Shown here in pieces: positions 44,459 through 54,753 of a stretch of 64,000 bases of DNA. The translations under genes and the position numbers were made by a program. The stretch's first letter is position 1; every line of letters begins with the position of its first letter. The notes beneath the pieces were generated by a model. The model worked only from the letters and a program-made list of their open reading frames with translations, ran no database searches and had not been told where the DNA came from. The stretch is from Plasmodiophora brassicae (Eukaryota > Endomyxa > Phytomyxea > Plasmodiophorida > Plasmodiophoridae), in assembly GCA_039704465.1 (NCBI GenBank), contig JASFAU010000007.1, positions 1,296,899 to 1,360,898 of the forward strand. The letters run 5' to 3'.

Positions 44459-47145
44459 TCAGTAGTGGCCGCGTCGATTCCAGGAGCGCCAACCCCCGCC
44501 GCCTCCGTACGGTGCCGGAGTAGGCGTCGGTGTTGCCTGTGTCGGAGCAGGTGTCGGTGCCGGCGATGGCGAAGGGGTAGGTTTGGGGGTCGGTGCCGAG
44601 GTGGGCACAGGTGTCGGTGCCGGTGTTGGTGCCGCAGTGGCCGTGCGGGTTGGCGTCTGTGTCGCTGTTGTTGGCACAGGTGTCGGGGACGCCGTTGCCG
44701 TTGTTGGCATGCCCGACTGGGAAGGTACCGGCGTCGAGACGGATCGGTACCCGGATCGGTCGTACGACTGGCAGGACGACCATTCAGCGCGCAGATCACA
44801 CGACTTGATGATGCCTTCGAAATCGTGCGCGTTGGTCACAGCGCACGCGTTTGCCACCGACGAGACCTTCGGGTTGCACCCACCCGACCGCCCACTGTTC
44901 GTGTACTCGACGGCGAACACGGGCTTGCCGGCCTGGATGAACGGATCGAACTTCGGGCAGTCGCCCGTTTCCGCGCACGCCTCGACGACGGCGAAGTCGA
45001 ACGAGGCAGCCAGGTGGTTCGGCGCGACCAGGTCGGCGCTGTTCTTCAGGCCGATAGACATGCCCAGGCCGTGCACCGTGTCGACGATCCAGTTCATGTA
45101 GTCCAGAGCGTCAGAAACGTCCAGGCCCAATCCGGTCTCGTGCGTGTAGCTGTCCACGTTGTCGGCGTCGATGCCCTGGCACCCGTACGACGCCATGCGC
45201 TGGAACCGCGCCTTCATCAGCGATCGCGTCTCCTCCCTGCGAATGTCCAGGAACGATTCCGCAGGCCAATTCGGATACGGGTTCCCGACGATCGATGGCT
45301 CGATGTCCTGGAACGCACCTGCATCGACAGCTGATGCATCCAGGGAGCCGACTGTCGATAACCACAGTTCGTGTTAGGGTGCCCGCATCGGAAGGTAAAC
45401 AGGAGATGCGTACCGTTGACGTAGCAGATGATGTACCGGTTGCTGGAGCGCAATGCGTCCATCAGCGCCGGGATCTGGTCCTGGTCCAGTTGCTCCGGGT
45501 CGATGTCCCATACGGGAACGTCCGGGGTCGTCACGTCTGGGATGTCGCTGAAGGACAGCTCCAACTAAGCAGACGTCCGCGCATGGTCAGTTATGTGCCG
45601 TCAACGTCCGCGAAATGCCCTGAACATACCTGCCAACCCATGCCGACCTGTGGCCGTATCCATGACGCTGACGCTGGCGCAGGTGTCGGTGCTGGGGTTG
45701 GTGGCTTGGGAGTCGGCGCCGGCGTTGGTTTGGGCGTTGGTGCCGACGTCGGTGCCGGAGTCGGTACCTGTGTCGGTTTGGGAGTCGGTGCCGACGTCGG
45801 TGCCGGAGTGGGTGCCGGAGTCGGTTTGGGAGTCGGTGCCGGCGTTGGTTTGGGAGTTGGTGCCGGTGTCGGTTTGGGAGTCGGAGTCGCAGTCAGTTTG
45901 GGGGTCGGTGCCGATGTTGGTACCGGAGTTGGTGCCGATGTTGGTACCGGAGTTGGTGCCGATGTTGGTACCGGAGTTGGTGCCGATGTTGGTACCGGAG
46001 TTGGTGCCGCCGTCGGTTTGGGAGAAGGTGCCGGAGTCGGTGTCTGAGTCGCTGCAGGAGTTGGCGACGGTACAGCTGGTGTTGGCAGGGACGTCGGGGA
46101 CGGCGTTGGTGTTGCGTTCGGTGTCGTCGTCGTCGCAACGGATCGGTACCCGGTATTGCTGTACGTCTGGCAGGGTTGCCATTCCGGGCCCAGGTTGCAC
46201 GACTTAATGATGGCCTCCAGGTTCTGCGCGTTCGTGACAGCACACGCAGCCGGCACTGACGAGATGGTCGGGTTGCACCCTCCCGCACCAGCGTCCGTGT
46301 ACTCGGCGGCGAACACCGGCCTGCCCGCCTGAATGAACGGAGCGAAATCCGGGCAGTTGCCCTTGGCGGCGCAGTTCTCGACAATGGCGTAGTCGAACAC
46401 GTCAGCCAGATTGTTCTTTGCGATCAGGTCGCCGCAGTTCTTCAGGCCCACAGCCATGCCCAGGCCGTGCACGGTGCTCGCGATCCAGTTCATGTAGTCC
46501 AGAGCGTCCGCAGGGCTCAGACTGAATCCGGTAATCTGCAAATAGGTATCCAGGTTGTCGGGCTCGATACCATGGCACCCGTACGACGCCATGCGCTGGA
46601 ACCGCGCCTTCATCAGCGACCGCGTCTCGCTTCTGCGAATGTCGAGGAACTGCTCATCCCAACCCGGGTACTTGTCGCCAATGATCGTTGGGCTGACGGA
46701 TTTGAACGCGTTCACATCCATCCGATCCGGTTCCAGGGATCCGACTGGCCATGGGCATGCCTCGAGTCAGGCGAGTACACACTTGAATGTGATACCAGAT
46801 ACGTACCGTTCACGTAGCAGATGATGTATCTGTCGTTGGCGTGCAATGCGTTCATCAGCGTGGGGATCTCTCCCACATCCAGTGCTTCAGGGTCAATGTC
46901 CCAGACAGGAACATTTGGCGTTGTGACATCGGGGACTCCCTCGGACGTCAGCTCCCACTAAATAGGCAGACCATCCGAGTGTCAGTCGTGTGCGTCCGAT
47001 CCGGTACTAGAAGACAATCACATACCTGCCATGCCATGCCGACTTGCGGGCGTGTCCAGGCCGCTTCGACGTGGGCGAACCCGTACAGGGCTGCTGCTGC
47101 AATCGTAAGTGCTCTTGCGATGCTCATGATAGAAATGTTGGCCAT
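44459..47145 (-). CDS. Secreted protein with two GH114-type glycosidase domains (paralogue)
   Basis: Five exons: 47026-47145, 46807-46957, 45630-46744, 45414-45564 and 44459-45351, giving 809 codons plus stop. The signal peptide ([20 protein letters not shown]) and intron positions match the neighbouring three-domain gene. Domain 1 is of the EPDNLDTY type ([16 protein letters not shown]) and domain 2 of the DADNVDSY type ([10 protein letters not shown]). The linker is ~150 residues of Pro/Thr/Ala/Ser repeats, probably heavily O-glycosylated. Both genes end alike (SWNRR plus a few residues), so they come from a common two-domain ancestor; the other copy gained a domain of type 1. The exact cleaved polysaccharide is inferred from family knowledge only. 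Confidence 0.85.
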
Positions 47146-48152
47146 AATATATAGAGCTGAAGTTAAATTAAATTAGGACCTGCGTCGCCGTCAGACATCG
47201 ACCGGGACTTTTGATCAGCGACCTGTTACCTTGTCGCGACGAAATGTATAATGAACTGGGTGCGGCATGAGGTGAACAGTAAGCTGCGCTGATCGTGACT
47301 CACCAGGTGCGCGTGTGCGCATCAGGAGGCCCACAGAGAGCGCGAGCGGTTAAGGTGGCTCACCATTTGCGCGCACACCACATGAGTCACCGTGTGCGCG
47401 CGCATCACCTGACTCATCTTAAACGCGTTTCGACACGGTTCGAATCTCAGCGGGAACCACTGGTCTGACCGGTTGACCGCTCATGAACTCGCTGACAGGG
47501 ACGCGGGCAACCGCCGTGACGCCGTCAGCGGAACAATGCTAGCCGAAAGCCAGATTTAGTTACATACACGTTCAGAAGCTCGCGATTTGTGACGCCAATA
47601 ACGATCTGCTCGTGCTGCGGATTGTGCATCGTTTCAGACCGGTGCCGGTCCTGGAACCTTCATGCATGAAGGCTAGCCGTTTTTTCCCGCCAGGGTACGT
47701 AGGGACACGCAACGTGACTCCGTACCGCCGTTCTGGCAGACACGAATTCTCTGCGTCTTTGCGCCGATGGTGATGTTTCCCGCGCCTGTACCCAGCGCAC
47801 CTCGATCTGTCGGACCCCTGAAATCCAACCTGACGTTCGCCGTCGTTCGCTCCGGGACAGAGCACGAGTAACGCACCGGATGTCGCCAGGCGGGCGCACG
47901 TCAAACTCATCCTGCAATACAATCACGCGTGACACCCGACTCCACGTGTCCCTGAGTTCGAATACCAGGCTGACGCCGTAGCAGCGACGGCGCAGTCGCT
48001 GGGCGTTCCGATGTGACCGCTCGCCGCCCGTGGCGCAGTACACGTCGACTGCAGCCACGGACTTGCGCCGTACAGGATTGGACCATTCGACGGGTACCTC
48101 TGAAAAGGTCGAATCGTCAGGTACGAGCTAGCAATCCACAGATATCCCCGCC
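47146..48152. other. Upstream region of GH114 copy B; no gene seen
   Basis: The first ~120 bases are the duplicated GH114 promoter. At 47270-47420 GTGACTCACC and GCGCGC(A)CA words recur, a remnant of the tandem repeat near the other copy. From 47570 to 48110 short reverse-strand open frames have no recognisable motif. Confidence 0.45.
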
Positions 48153-48850
48153 ATGATCGCGAGCAACGTCGCTCCCCGTTCGCATCACCTGCTGGTTGAC
48201 GACGCGACGTCGTCGTCCAAGTTGGCGCTGGAGATCAATGCGCCAGCGGGACCGGCGGCGGATGCGCCGTCCGGGCCAGCGGCCTCCGCTCTGCGCCTGC
48301 GTCGCAAGACGCCGATGCCGGGCGAGCATAAGGACAACAAGGCGAAAGCGATGCAGTACATGCGCATGCTGGATGTGATGGACAAGCGAGGCGGCGACGA
48401 CGCGGCGGCGCCGCCGACGCCGTCGCACCCCGTCCTGGACAACGGCCAGGTCCTGTTCGTGGCGACATCGCCCAGCAGCCACGGGCACGGCCAGGCCATC
48501 GTGCGGCGTCCGACGATCCGGCTGGCGCGCGACAACCCCATGCTGATGGAGCTGTCCCAGCGCCGCAACACGGGCATGCCGCAGACCAGCAAGGTCATGG
48601 CTCCGATGCTTAAGGTGCCGCCCATCCCGGACAGCAGGAGCGCGTCCATCGCCGACGACCCGCTGACCATCGCGCTTCCGGCATCGCAATGCGTATGGGC
48701 CAATGGCGGGAACGACGCGCTTGCGCTGACCGCCCAGACTAGATCGTGACAGGTTGCACGAACCCGTCGGCGAACCACGACCTGTGCACGCTGCACTACC
48801 AGCGCGCCCTGCGCATCCACAACCAGATCAACCCGCTGCCGAGGTCGTAG
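48153..48850 (+). CDS. Uncharacterised protein with a Cys/His C-terminal motif
   Basis: Exon 1 from ATG 48153 encodes a low-complexity protein with a short basic helical segment (NKAKAMQYMRMLDVMDKR) and an Arg/Met-rich middle. About 60 bases after IALPASQC, another frame gives CTNPSANHDLCTLHYQRALR then IHNQINPLPRS and a TAG at 48848. This is compositionally convincing and contains Cys-x(9)-Cys-x2-His, like a small zinc-binding motif. A GT donor (GTATGG, ~48693) and a GACAG acceptor (~48753) are present, but their phases do not join the frames. Either a non-canonical donor is used or there is a sequence error. Function unknown. Confidence 0.45.
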
Positions 48851-48977
48851 GCGCCCGGCGAGGCGGTCACGCGCGCGGAGACGTCGAACACATGAAACCA
48901 ACGATGATGATGATACCAATCATATATATCGGCCCCATGTTTAATCTCGGTCTACTATGTCGTCTAGATCGCGGTCA

Positions 48978-49855
48978 TCATATGGACCCGGATGCGATCG
49001 TCGTATCTAACGGCGTGTCGTCACCCGATGCCGCCGCCTCCCGCTGCTGCATGCGCTGCGCCTGCGCCACGAAGCGCTCCCGGTTCGGGATCCATAGTCG
49101 CTTGCGCGTGTTCGTGAACCCTAGGCGCACACACGCTGTCGTCAGCACGCCGGTTGCAACACGCGCTGGGCCCCGCTCCGCTTACAGTTGACCACCTGGG
49201 CGACGCTCAGGTTGGTCTGCTCGGCGATAACCTTCTTCTCCTCGTCGGTCGGGTACGGCTTGCCGAGGTGGTCCATGAACCAGTTCTGCATGATGGCGAT
49301 GGCGGCGGGCGGCAACCGCGACCGCTGCTTCTTCCGTCGAGCATCGGCGTCCGCCGGCGGCGTCGTGGCCGTCGGCGCCGCGCGCTTGAACCCGGTGACG
49401 TTGCGCGCCCGGTACGGTGTCGCTGGGTCAGTGCCCATGTCGCGCACGGGGCCCATGCCGTCGAACTGGTACGGCGACTGCTGCCACACCATCGGCGTCA
49501 GCGTCGGCGACGCGGCGAACGACGGGAACTCGGCGCCGAAATGGTGCAGGCGCACCTGCAGGCGCCGGGCGACCTCGTCGGACGCGTCCTGGGCGACCTG
49601 GCCGGCGGCGGCGCCGACGCGCGTCACGGCCGAGAATGGCGTCGGGTCGTAGTCGACGACCGGGAATTCGCCCGGGTGCCTCGGCGTGTTCAGCATGGGC
49701 AGCGGCGTGTCGGGCGGCTGTGGCGCCGCCGCTGGTTGCTGGAAGCGCTCGTCGACGTGGGGCGGGTCGAGCGACGACTGGTATATGGCGAACGGGTCCG
49801 GCAGGGGGTCGGCCGTCGGTGACGACGACGCTGGGCCGGCGCTGGGCGATTGCAT
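48978..49855 (-). CDS. TALE-class homeodomain protein
   Basis: 270 residues from two exons (intron 49121-49185 inside the recognition-helix Trp codon). The homeodomain starts RSRLPPAAIAIMQNWFMDHL, has the three-residue loop extension PYP (KPYPTDEEKK) that defines TALE proteins, and after splicing reads VVNWFTNTRKR, the canonical WFxNxR recognition helix. A short coiled tail follows. The N-terminal two thirds is Pro/Ala-rich with no second domain seen (no clear MEIS or KNOX). It is presumably a nuclear transcription factor. It converges with the uncharacterised gene on its left. Confidence 0.9.
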
Positions 49856-50629
49856 AATCTACGACGACGGGCGCGTTATGATTGTGATCGATCCCCCTGC
49901 ATGACGTCATCGGGGCACGTCCTGCGCGCGCGTGACTCACCGGTCGTGACGTGAACGGGCATCGTGGGATCTCCACGCGCATCGTCCGGCGATCGCAACG
50001 CGCCCAGATCGACCCGGATACGTACAGGCCGCCGCCGGACACCATCAGTCAGCAGCACGCGCTGCTGGACGGACCCGGGCGCGCCTCCGTCGCCTCAGCG
50101 TGACGCGAAACTCGCCACGGAACGATCGTGGCCGCCAAGTGGCGCAGTTTTCTTTGACCTGTACGGCGGACCCCGTGGGGAACACAACCGCCATCATCAT
50201 CGTTCTCGTCCCAACGCCGAACACCGATCCCGAACTCCGACGCCGGCGCTCCGACGACGAGCGACTCGGGGTCGTTCACGTCTACCATTCATCATGGCTG
50301 CAGAGGCCATCGAGACACATACGGCTGCCTGCTGTTTGGTTACAAACGCAGACTTTCCTATTTGGCGAACTGCTCAGGTTGTTCACGCTCGCATCCGTCC
50401 TCTTGCTCGCCATAATCGAACCCGGCAGTGGCTATGGGTCATTCCTGTCCGTCAGCTGCGCTACCATGTTGTGCATGAAAACGCATGCATGCGCCTTTGG
50501 GCTTGGTCTTGTAGGTCGTTGCACCACATGGGTTGCGGCCACCAACCAAGCACTACTTATAGACAGCAACGTACCGCTTTCTGACACGAACGCCATAATA
50601 CGTGTAATGATTGGCCCAACAACCACCGA
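49856..50629. other. Intergenic region, no gene seen
   Basis: About 770 bases upstream of the homeobox gene and downstream of the next reverse-strand gene. Open frames here lack motifs and splice support. Confidence 0.4.
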
Positions 50630-51820
50630 TCACACGGAAAGTTCCATAGACAAAGGGTCACCGGCGACATCCATCGCCGCACGAGATGTCAACCCTCCAG
50701 TCGCCAGGTGCGTCACCACAGGATGACTTGGAGTCGCATGGGGCGACGGGGACGACTGCTGCTGGCGCGTCGTTTCCGCAGACACAGGAACGTCATCATT
50801 CAGCCCGTGTTCGCTCGCGCTCGACTCCGGCTTTGCCTCCTGTTCAGCAACCACCTTCTCTGCATCCGCATAAGCAGCGTCGCACATCTCGGGAGCGGGA
50901 GCAGGCGCAGGGCGATCGGGTCCCGCAGGCGGCACCGCAGCCGCTCGACGCTTCTTCCCGAACAGCACACGACGGATGCCATAGCGCGCCAATCGGAACG
51001 ACCCGGCAATGACCTGCACGATGACGGCGTAGACGGCGGAATCGACGAGGTCGGGGCCGATCGTTGTCAGGAACGTCCGCAGCGCGAACGACGGCATCCG
51101 CTTGGCGATGGGCGCAATAACGGCCTTGTTAATACGCTGGTTGACATTGCGCTCCAGCAGGTAGCCGTTGACGACCGGGTGGACACGAGCGGCCAGCGCC
51201 ACGACGGCACCAATCTCCAGCAGGAACAGGGCGTTGCGATGCAGCGAGGAGAGCAGCCCGTTGACGCTCTGAATGATCGCATCGGCGCCCATTTCCAGCG
51301 CCTGGTCGACCATGCCGGGCACGTCGGACGGGCGCATCAGCGCCCGGGGGACGACCTGGGCGACAACGACGACGCCGACGGGAATGTAGTAGAACACGAG
51401 GTCGATGATGAAGTCGGCGGTGATGTCGGTGACACGCGCGGCACCTTCGCCAACGGCCGGGTCGACGCACGACATGCACCGGCCGAGGCGCCGGCGCCGT
51501 TCCCAGGTCGAGTACCCCAGCCGGGCGTGGTACCAGTTGACGGCGCGAACAACGGTCGGGTACAGGCTCGACTGTCGGAAATGCGCACGGGCCACCGACG
51601 ACGCCACCGTCGACACCAGCCAGAGCACGCCGACGCGCCGCATGAACGACTTCGTCACCGACGACGCCGACGCCAGCGTCGACGACACGGCGCGCGGGCA
51701 GGTCGGCAACGTCGACGAACAGGCCGCATCGTCGCCATCATCGTCGTATTCGTGGGCGAGCGCAACCGACAGCAACAGGACGACAAGGGCACCGAACACG
51801 AGTCGGGACGAGCGATGCAT
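50630..51820 (-). CDS. Secretory-pathway membrane protein of unknown function
   Basis: 396 residues in one exon with a strong signal peptide (LVFGALVVLLLSVALAHEYD) and an acidic stretch after it. The middle has amphipathic and hydrophobic segments (ITADFIIDLVFYYIPVGVVVVAQVV, split by a loop; FLLEIGAVVALAARVHPVV; DSAVYAVIVQVIAG) that could be two to three membrane helices. A basic patch (GKKRRAAA) and a polar Pro/Gln/Ser-rich tail follow. A CMSC motif may hold a disulfide. No family recognised. Confidence 0.6.
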   Translation of the reverse strand: MHRSSRLVFGALVVLLLSVALAHEYDDDGDDAACSSTLPTCPRAVSSTLASASSVTKSFMRRVGVLWLVSTVASSVARAHFRQSSLYPTVVRAVNWYHARLGYSTWERRRRLGRCMSCVDPAVGEGAARVTDITADFIIDLVFYYIPVGVVVVAQVVPRALMRPSDVPGMVDQALEMGADAIIQSVNGLLSSLHRNALFLLEIGAVVALAARVHPVVNGYLLERNVNQRINKAVIAPIAKRMPSFALRTFLTTIGPDLVDSAVYAVIVQVIAGSFRLARYGIRRVLFGKKRRAAAVPPAGPDRPAPAPAPEMCDAAYADAEKVVAEQEAKPESSASEHGLNDDVPVSAETTRQQQSSPSPHATPSHPVVTHLATGGLTSRAAMDVAGDPLSMELSV

Positions 51821-52359
51821 GACGCGCGGGCGGGCGGCTGCGAACCGATGACGTTACAGACGGCGATACGTCGCGTTGGGCGTCACCTTAGAGTGTGTGT
51901 GTGTGTGAGCGCGTGTGAAACGCTCACCGCGGCCGAGATGGAGAACTGAGAAGCCGCGGCAGCAGCTGCCGACAAGAGACGATTTTTGAAGTGCGGCGAA
52001 AATAGCAACGCCGGCGTGCGCCACTCTGCCGCCGCAGTCATCGGCGTCCAGCGGCGCGGACTCCAACCGCCCCATTGCCGGAAATAGAAATAGAAAATTG
52101 GGACCGCCGACGAATGTCGGCCACTTCGGCAAGCGGATGGACATATGCTGACGTCGGTGCCAGCGACAGCAGGTCCTCGGCACGGGTGCAGTCGTGTCAG
52201 CGACCGCCCACGGATGAATCACACTGTCCAGGTCAAGTAGAGCGCGTGGAAATCACGTGGTTGAATCACGCCCGCGCCTCCCTCCCCAAACACACATATT
52301 GTTATCGACGTTCGCCCAGCGACAGGTCGTCAACTTAACGGATACCCAAACAGCATAGG
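51821..52359. other. Divergent intergenic region
   Basis: About 540 bases between head-to-head genes, containing a (GT)n tract at ~51893-51907. No gene or RNA found. Confidence 0.4.
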
Positions 52360-53056
52360 ATGCAGGGCGTGGTCGGCGTCGTCGCCGCAGTAACGTTCCT
52401 ATGCGCGTGCTGCTGCGTCTGCGTGGCGAACCCGGACGGGTCGCCCTCCTGTTTCATTGAGTCGCTGCCGAAGATGTCGGAACCGACGGGCCGCCGCCCC
52501 GGTCGCCACTTCTCGCTGTCCGCCGTCCCGCTTCGCTCGGTGACGCCGGGGGCCGGCCCGGACCTGTTCCACGTCGCCATCAACAGCAACGACCGGAACG
52601 CGACCTTCAAAGGTTTCCTCCTGTTCGCCGAGAACGGCAACGGGACTCGCGTCGGCGAGTGGCTTCAGGTGGCTGAATCGCGTGCGAAACCCATGGCCAT
52701 CGCAGGATGCGACCAAGGCAGCACGCTGACCCATCTGGACAGCGACGACAAGATGAGCGGCCTGACCTTCACCTACAAGGCGCCGGCGCCCGCGTCCGCT
52801 GCCGACAGCATCAAGGTCAGGTGCGGCGTCGTCGTCTCGTTCGACGAATGGTATTTGGGTCGCCCCGTGGCCTGTGTGGACACCGGATCTGACGGCACCC
52901 GTCGACAGGTATGTCGCCCAGCCTGTCGTCCTGTCGGCAAACAATGCGACGGCCGAGAAGCAGCCGACCAGTGTGGCGGTAATCACGAACTCGTCGTCGC
53001 CCCGTATTACCGTCCAGGTCAATGCCACGACAACGCCAGGGCGCGCGCCACAATAA
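52360..53056 (+). CDS. Secreted Reeler-domain protein
   Basis: 212 residues from two exons (intron 52851-52908). A signal peptide (VAAVTFLCACCCVCVA) is followed by one Reeler domain: FKGFLLFAENGNGTRVGEW, a central cysteine (IAGCDQGSTLTHLDSDDKM), then LTFTYKAPAPA and VRCGVVVSFDEW. Reeler domains occur in reelin, insect defence proteins and ferric-chelate-reductase-like proteins, usually outside the cell. The C-terminal exon is short and rich in Asn-x-Thr/Ser sequons, with no TM or GPI-like end, so a soluble glycoprotein is likely. Confidence 0.75.
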
Positions 53057-53157
53057 TGATAAACGAATTGCCCGAGACAGTACATTGCCAGGGACGAGGC
53101 ACGACCCGATTGGTATTAGTTTGCCTGCGGTGCACCCGGACGGGGCCCGACAGGCGG

Positions 53158-54500
53158 TCACTCGTCGTCGTCATCGCTGGCGTCCACCTTCGATCTGGAC
53201 TTGGGCGCGTCCTCCACGTCATCATCGTCGGATGCACCGTCTTCCTCGACGCGCCGCTTCGACGCCGCCTTCGACGTCGACTTCGGCTTCTTCGGCTTTG
53301 GGTCGGCGTCCTCATCGTCAACGTCATCCTCTTCGTCATCATCGTCGCCGCGCCGGCGCTTCTTGAGTACATCGGATGGACGGGATGCCTTCCTACCGCC
53401 GGACGCACCCGCCTTCTTCGACCGCCCCTTCTGCGTCCTCTTGCGCCGACGGCCGTCCTCGTCGCTGTCCTCATCCTCGTCGTCGTCGTCGGACGACATC
53501 TCAGGTTCCTCCTCTTCGGATTCCGACTCCCCGTCGTCAACCGCCGAGCGACGACCACCACGCGGACGCCCTCGCCCTCGCGGTCGATCGCTTTCCTCCG
53601 CGTCGCTTTCCTCGTCGTCGTAGTCGGACTCCTCGTCCTCCTCGTCCTCTTCCTGTTCATAGTCCTCACTGCCGCTGGATTCGCCGTCGTCGTCCTCCGC
53701 CTCTTCATTGTCCTCGGCCGCCTCGCTGCCCTGCTCCGCATCCTCTTCATCCTCGTCGTCGACGCCCTCGATGGGCACCTTGGCGAACATTTTCTTGAAG
53801 TCAACGGCGGCGGCAGCACGTCGTCGTCGCCGCCCTCCGGCGGTAGTGCCCACGTCCTCGTCTTCCCTGTCCTGGTTGGCCTTTGCAGCCGATTCGTCCA
53901 GTGACTTGCGCGCCTCAGCAACATCAATCGTCTCCGGCAGGGTCTTCATCTTCAGGTCCCTACAGCCCACAGTGCGCTCAGATGAGTGCAGAAGCAACAC
54001 AGCAGGCAGCACGCGTACTCGTCCGAGTAGCCAGCGTCGATCAGCGCCTCCTTCAGTGCCGAGATCTTGTCCTGCAGGGCCATGGACGCCGACACGGCCT
54101 TGTTCGGGTTGATGCCGGACGCCTGCGCCAGGCGACGCAGGAGCGTATACAGCGGAGACGATTTCGGCCCGCTGTTCGACGTCGTGGTCGCCTTCCTCGA
54201 CTTCGACGCCGGCTTGCGTTTCGTTTCGGCCACATCGTCCTCTTCGTCGCCCTCCTGGTCCTCCTCCTCGGCGTTGATCTGTTCGAGGGCGACTTTGATC
54301 AGCCGTTTGATGACGGCCTTAGGGGCGTCGTCGTCAAGCGCCTCGGGTTTCAGGTCGAGCTGGCTCTCCAGGTACCGACGGATGAGGCGGGGCGTCGGCT
54401 CCTCCTTGAACGTCGACTCGGTGAGCCGCGTGCGAATGTGCGCCACGACGGCATCGGTGCCGCCGGCTCCCATCCACGCGTCCGCACCGGTCTGCGTCAT
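53158..54500 (-). CDS. DEK_C / HIRIP3-like acidic histone-chaperone protein
   Basis: 427 residues from two exons (intron 53960-54018). The N-terminus looks like a DEK C-terminal-type helical domain (PTPRLIRRYLESQLDL, KAVIKRLIKVALEQI). The next block (LYTLLRRLAQASGINP, LKEALIDAGYSDE) resembles the HIRIP3 arrangement before its CHZ histone-binding motif. The rest is a very long Asp/Glu/Ser tract interspersed with Lys/Arg patches and an RPRGRGRPRGGRR AT-hook-like segment, typical of nuclear histone chaperones. The family reading comes from layout and moderate motif resemblance. It converges with the Reeler gene. Confidence 0.65.
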
Positions 54501-54753
54501 ATCGTCGAATCGGTGGACCCCCGACGCTGCTGCCTGACTGCCTCGGCACGAACCACTGATAGTCGTGCGGCAGATCCCTGACGAAGGTGATGCCCCACGG
54601 ACTGCGCGTCCTCCACTGACGGCAACGCCGACTGCGTCACGGCGCAGTTCTCAACATCCCCGTGGGTGCAGCTCCACATAGCGCCGCTAGCTGCACAGCA
54701 ACAAGTGTCACGGGCAACTTAGGACAGTTGCCGCCGAGGCGCGCGCGTCATGC

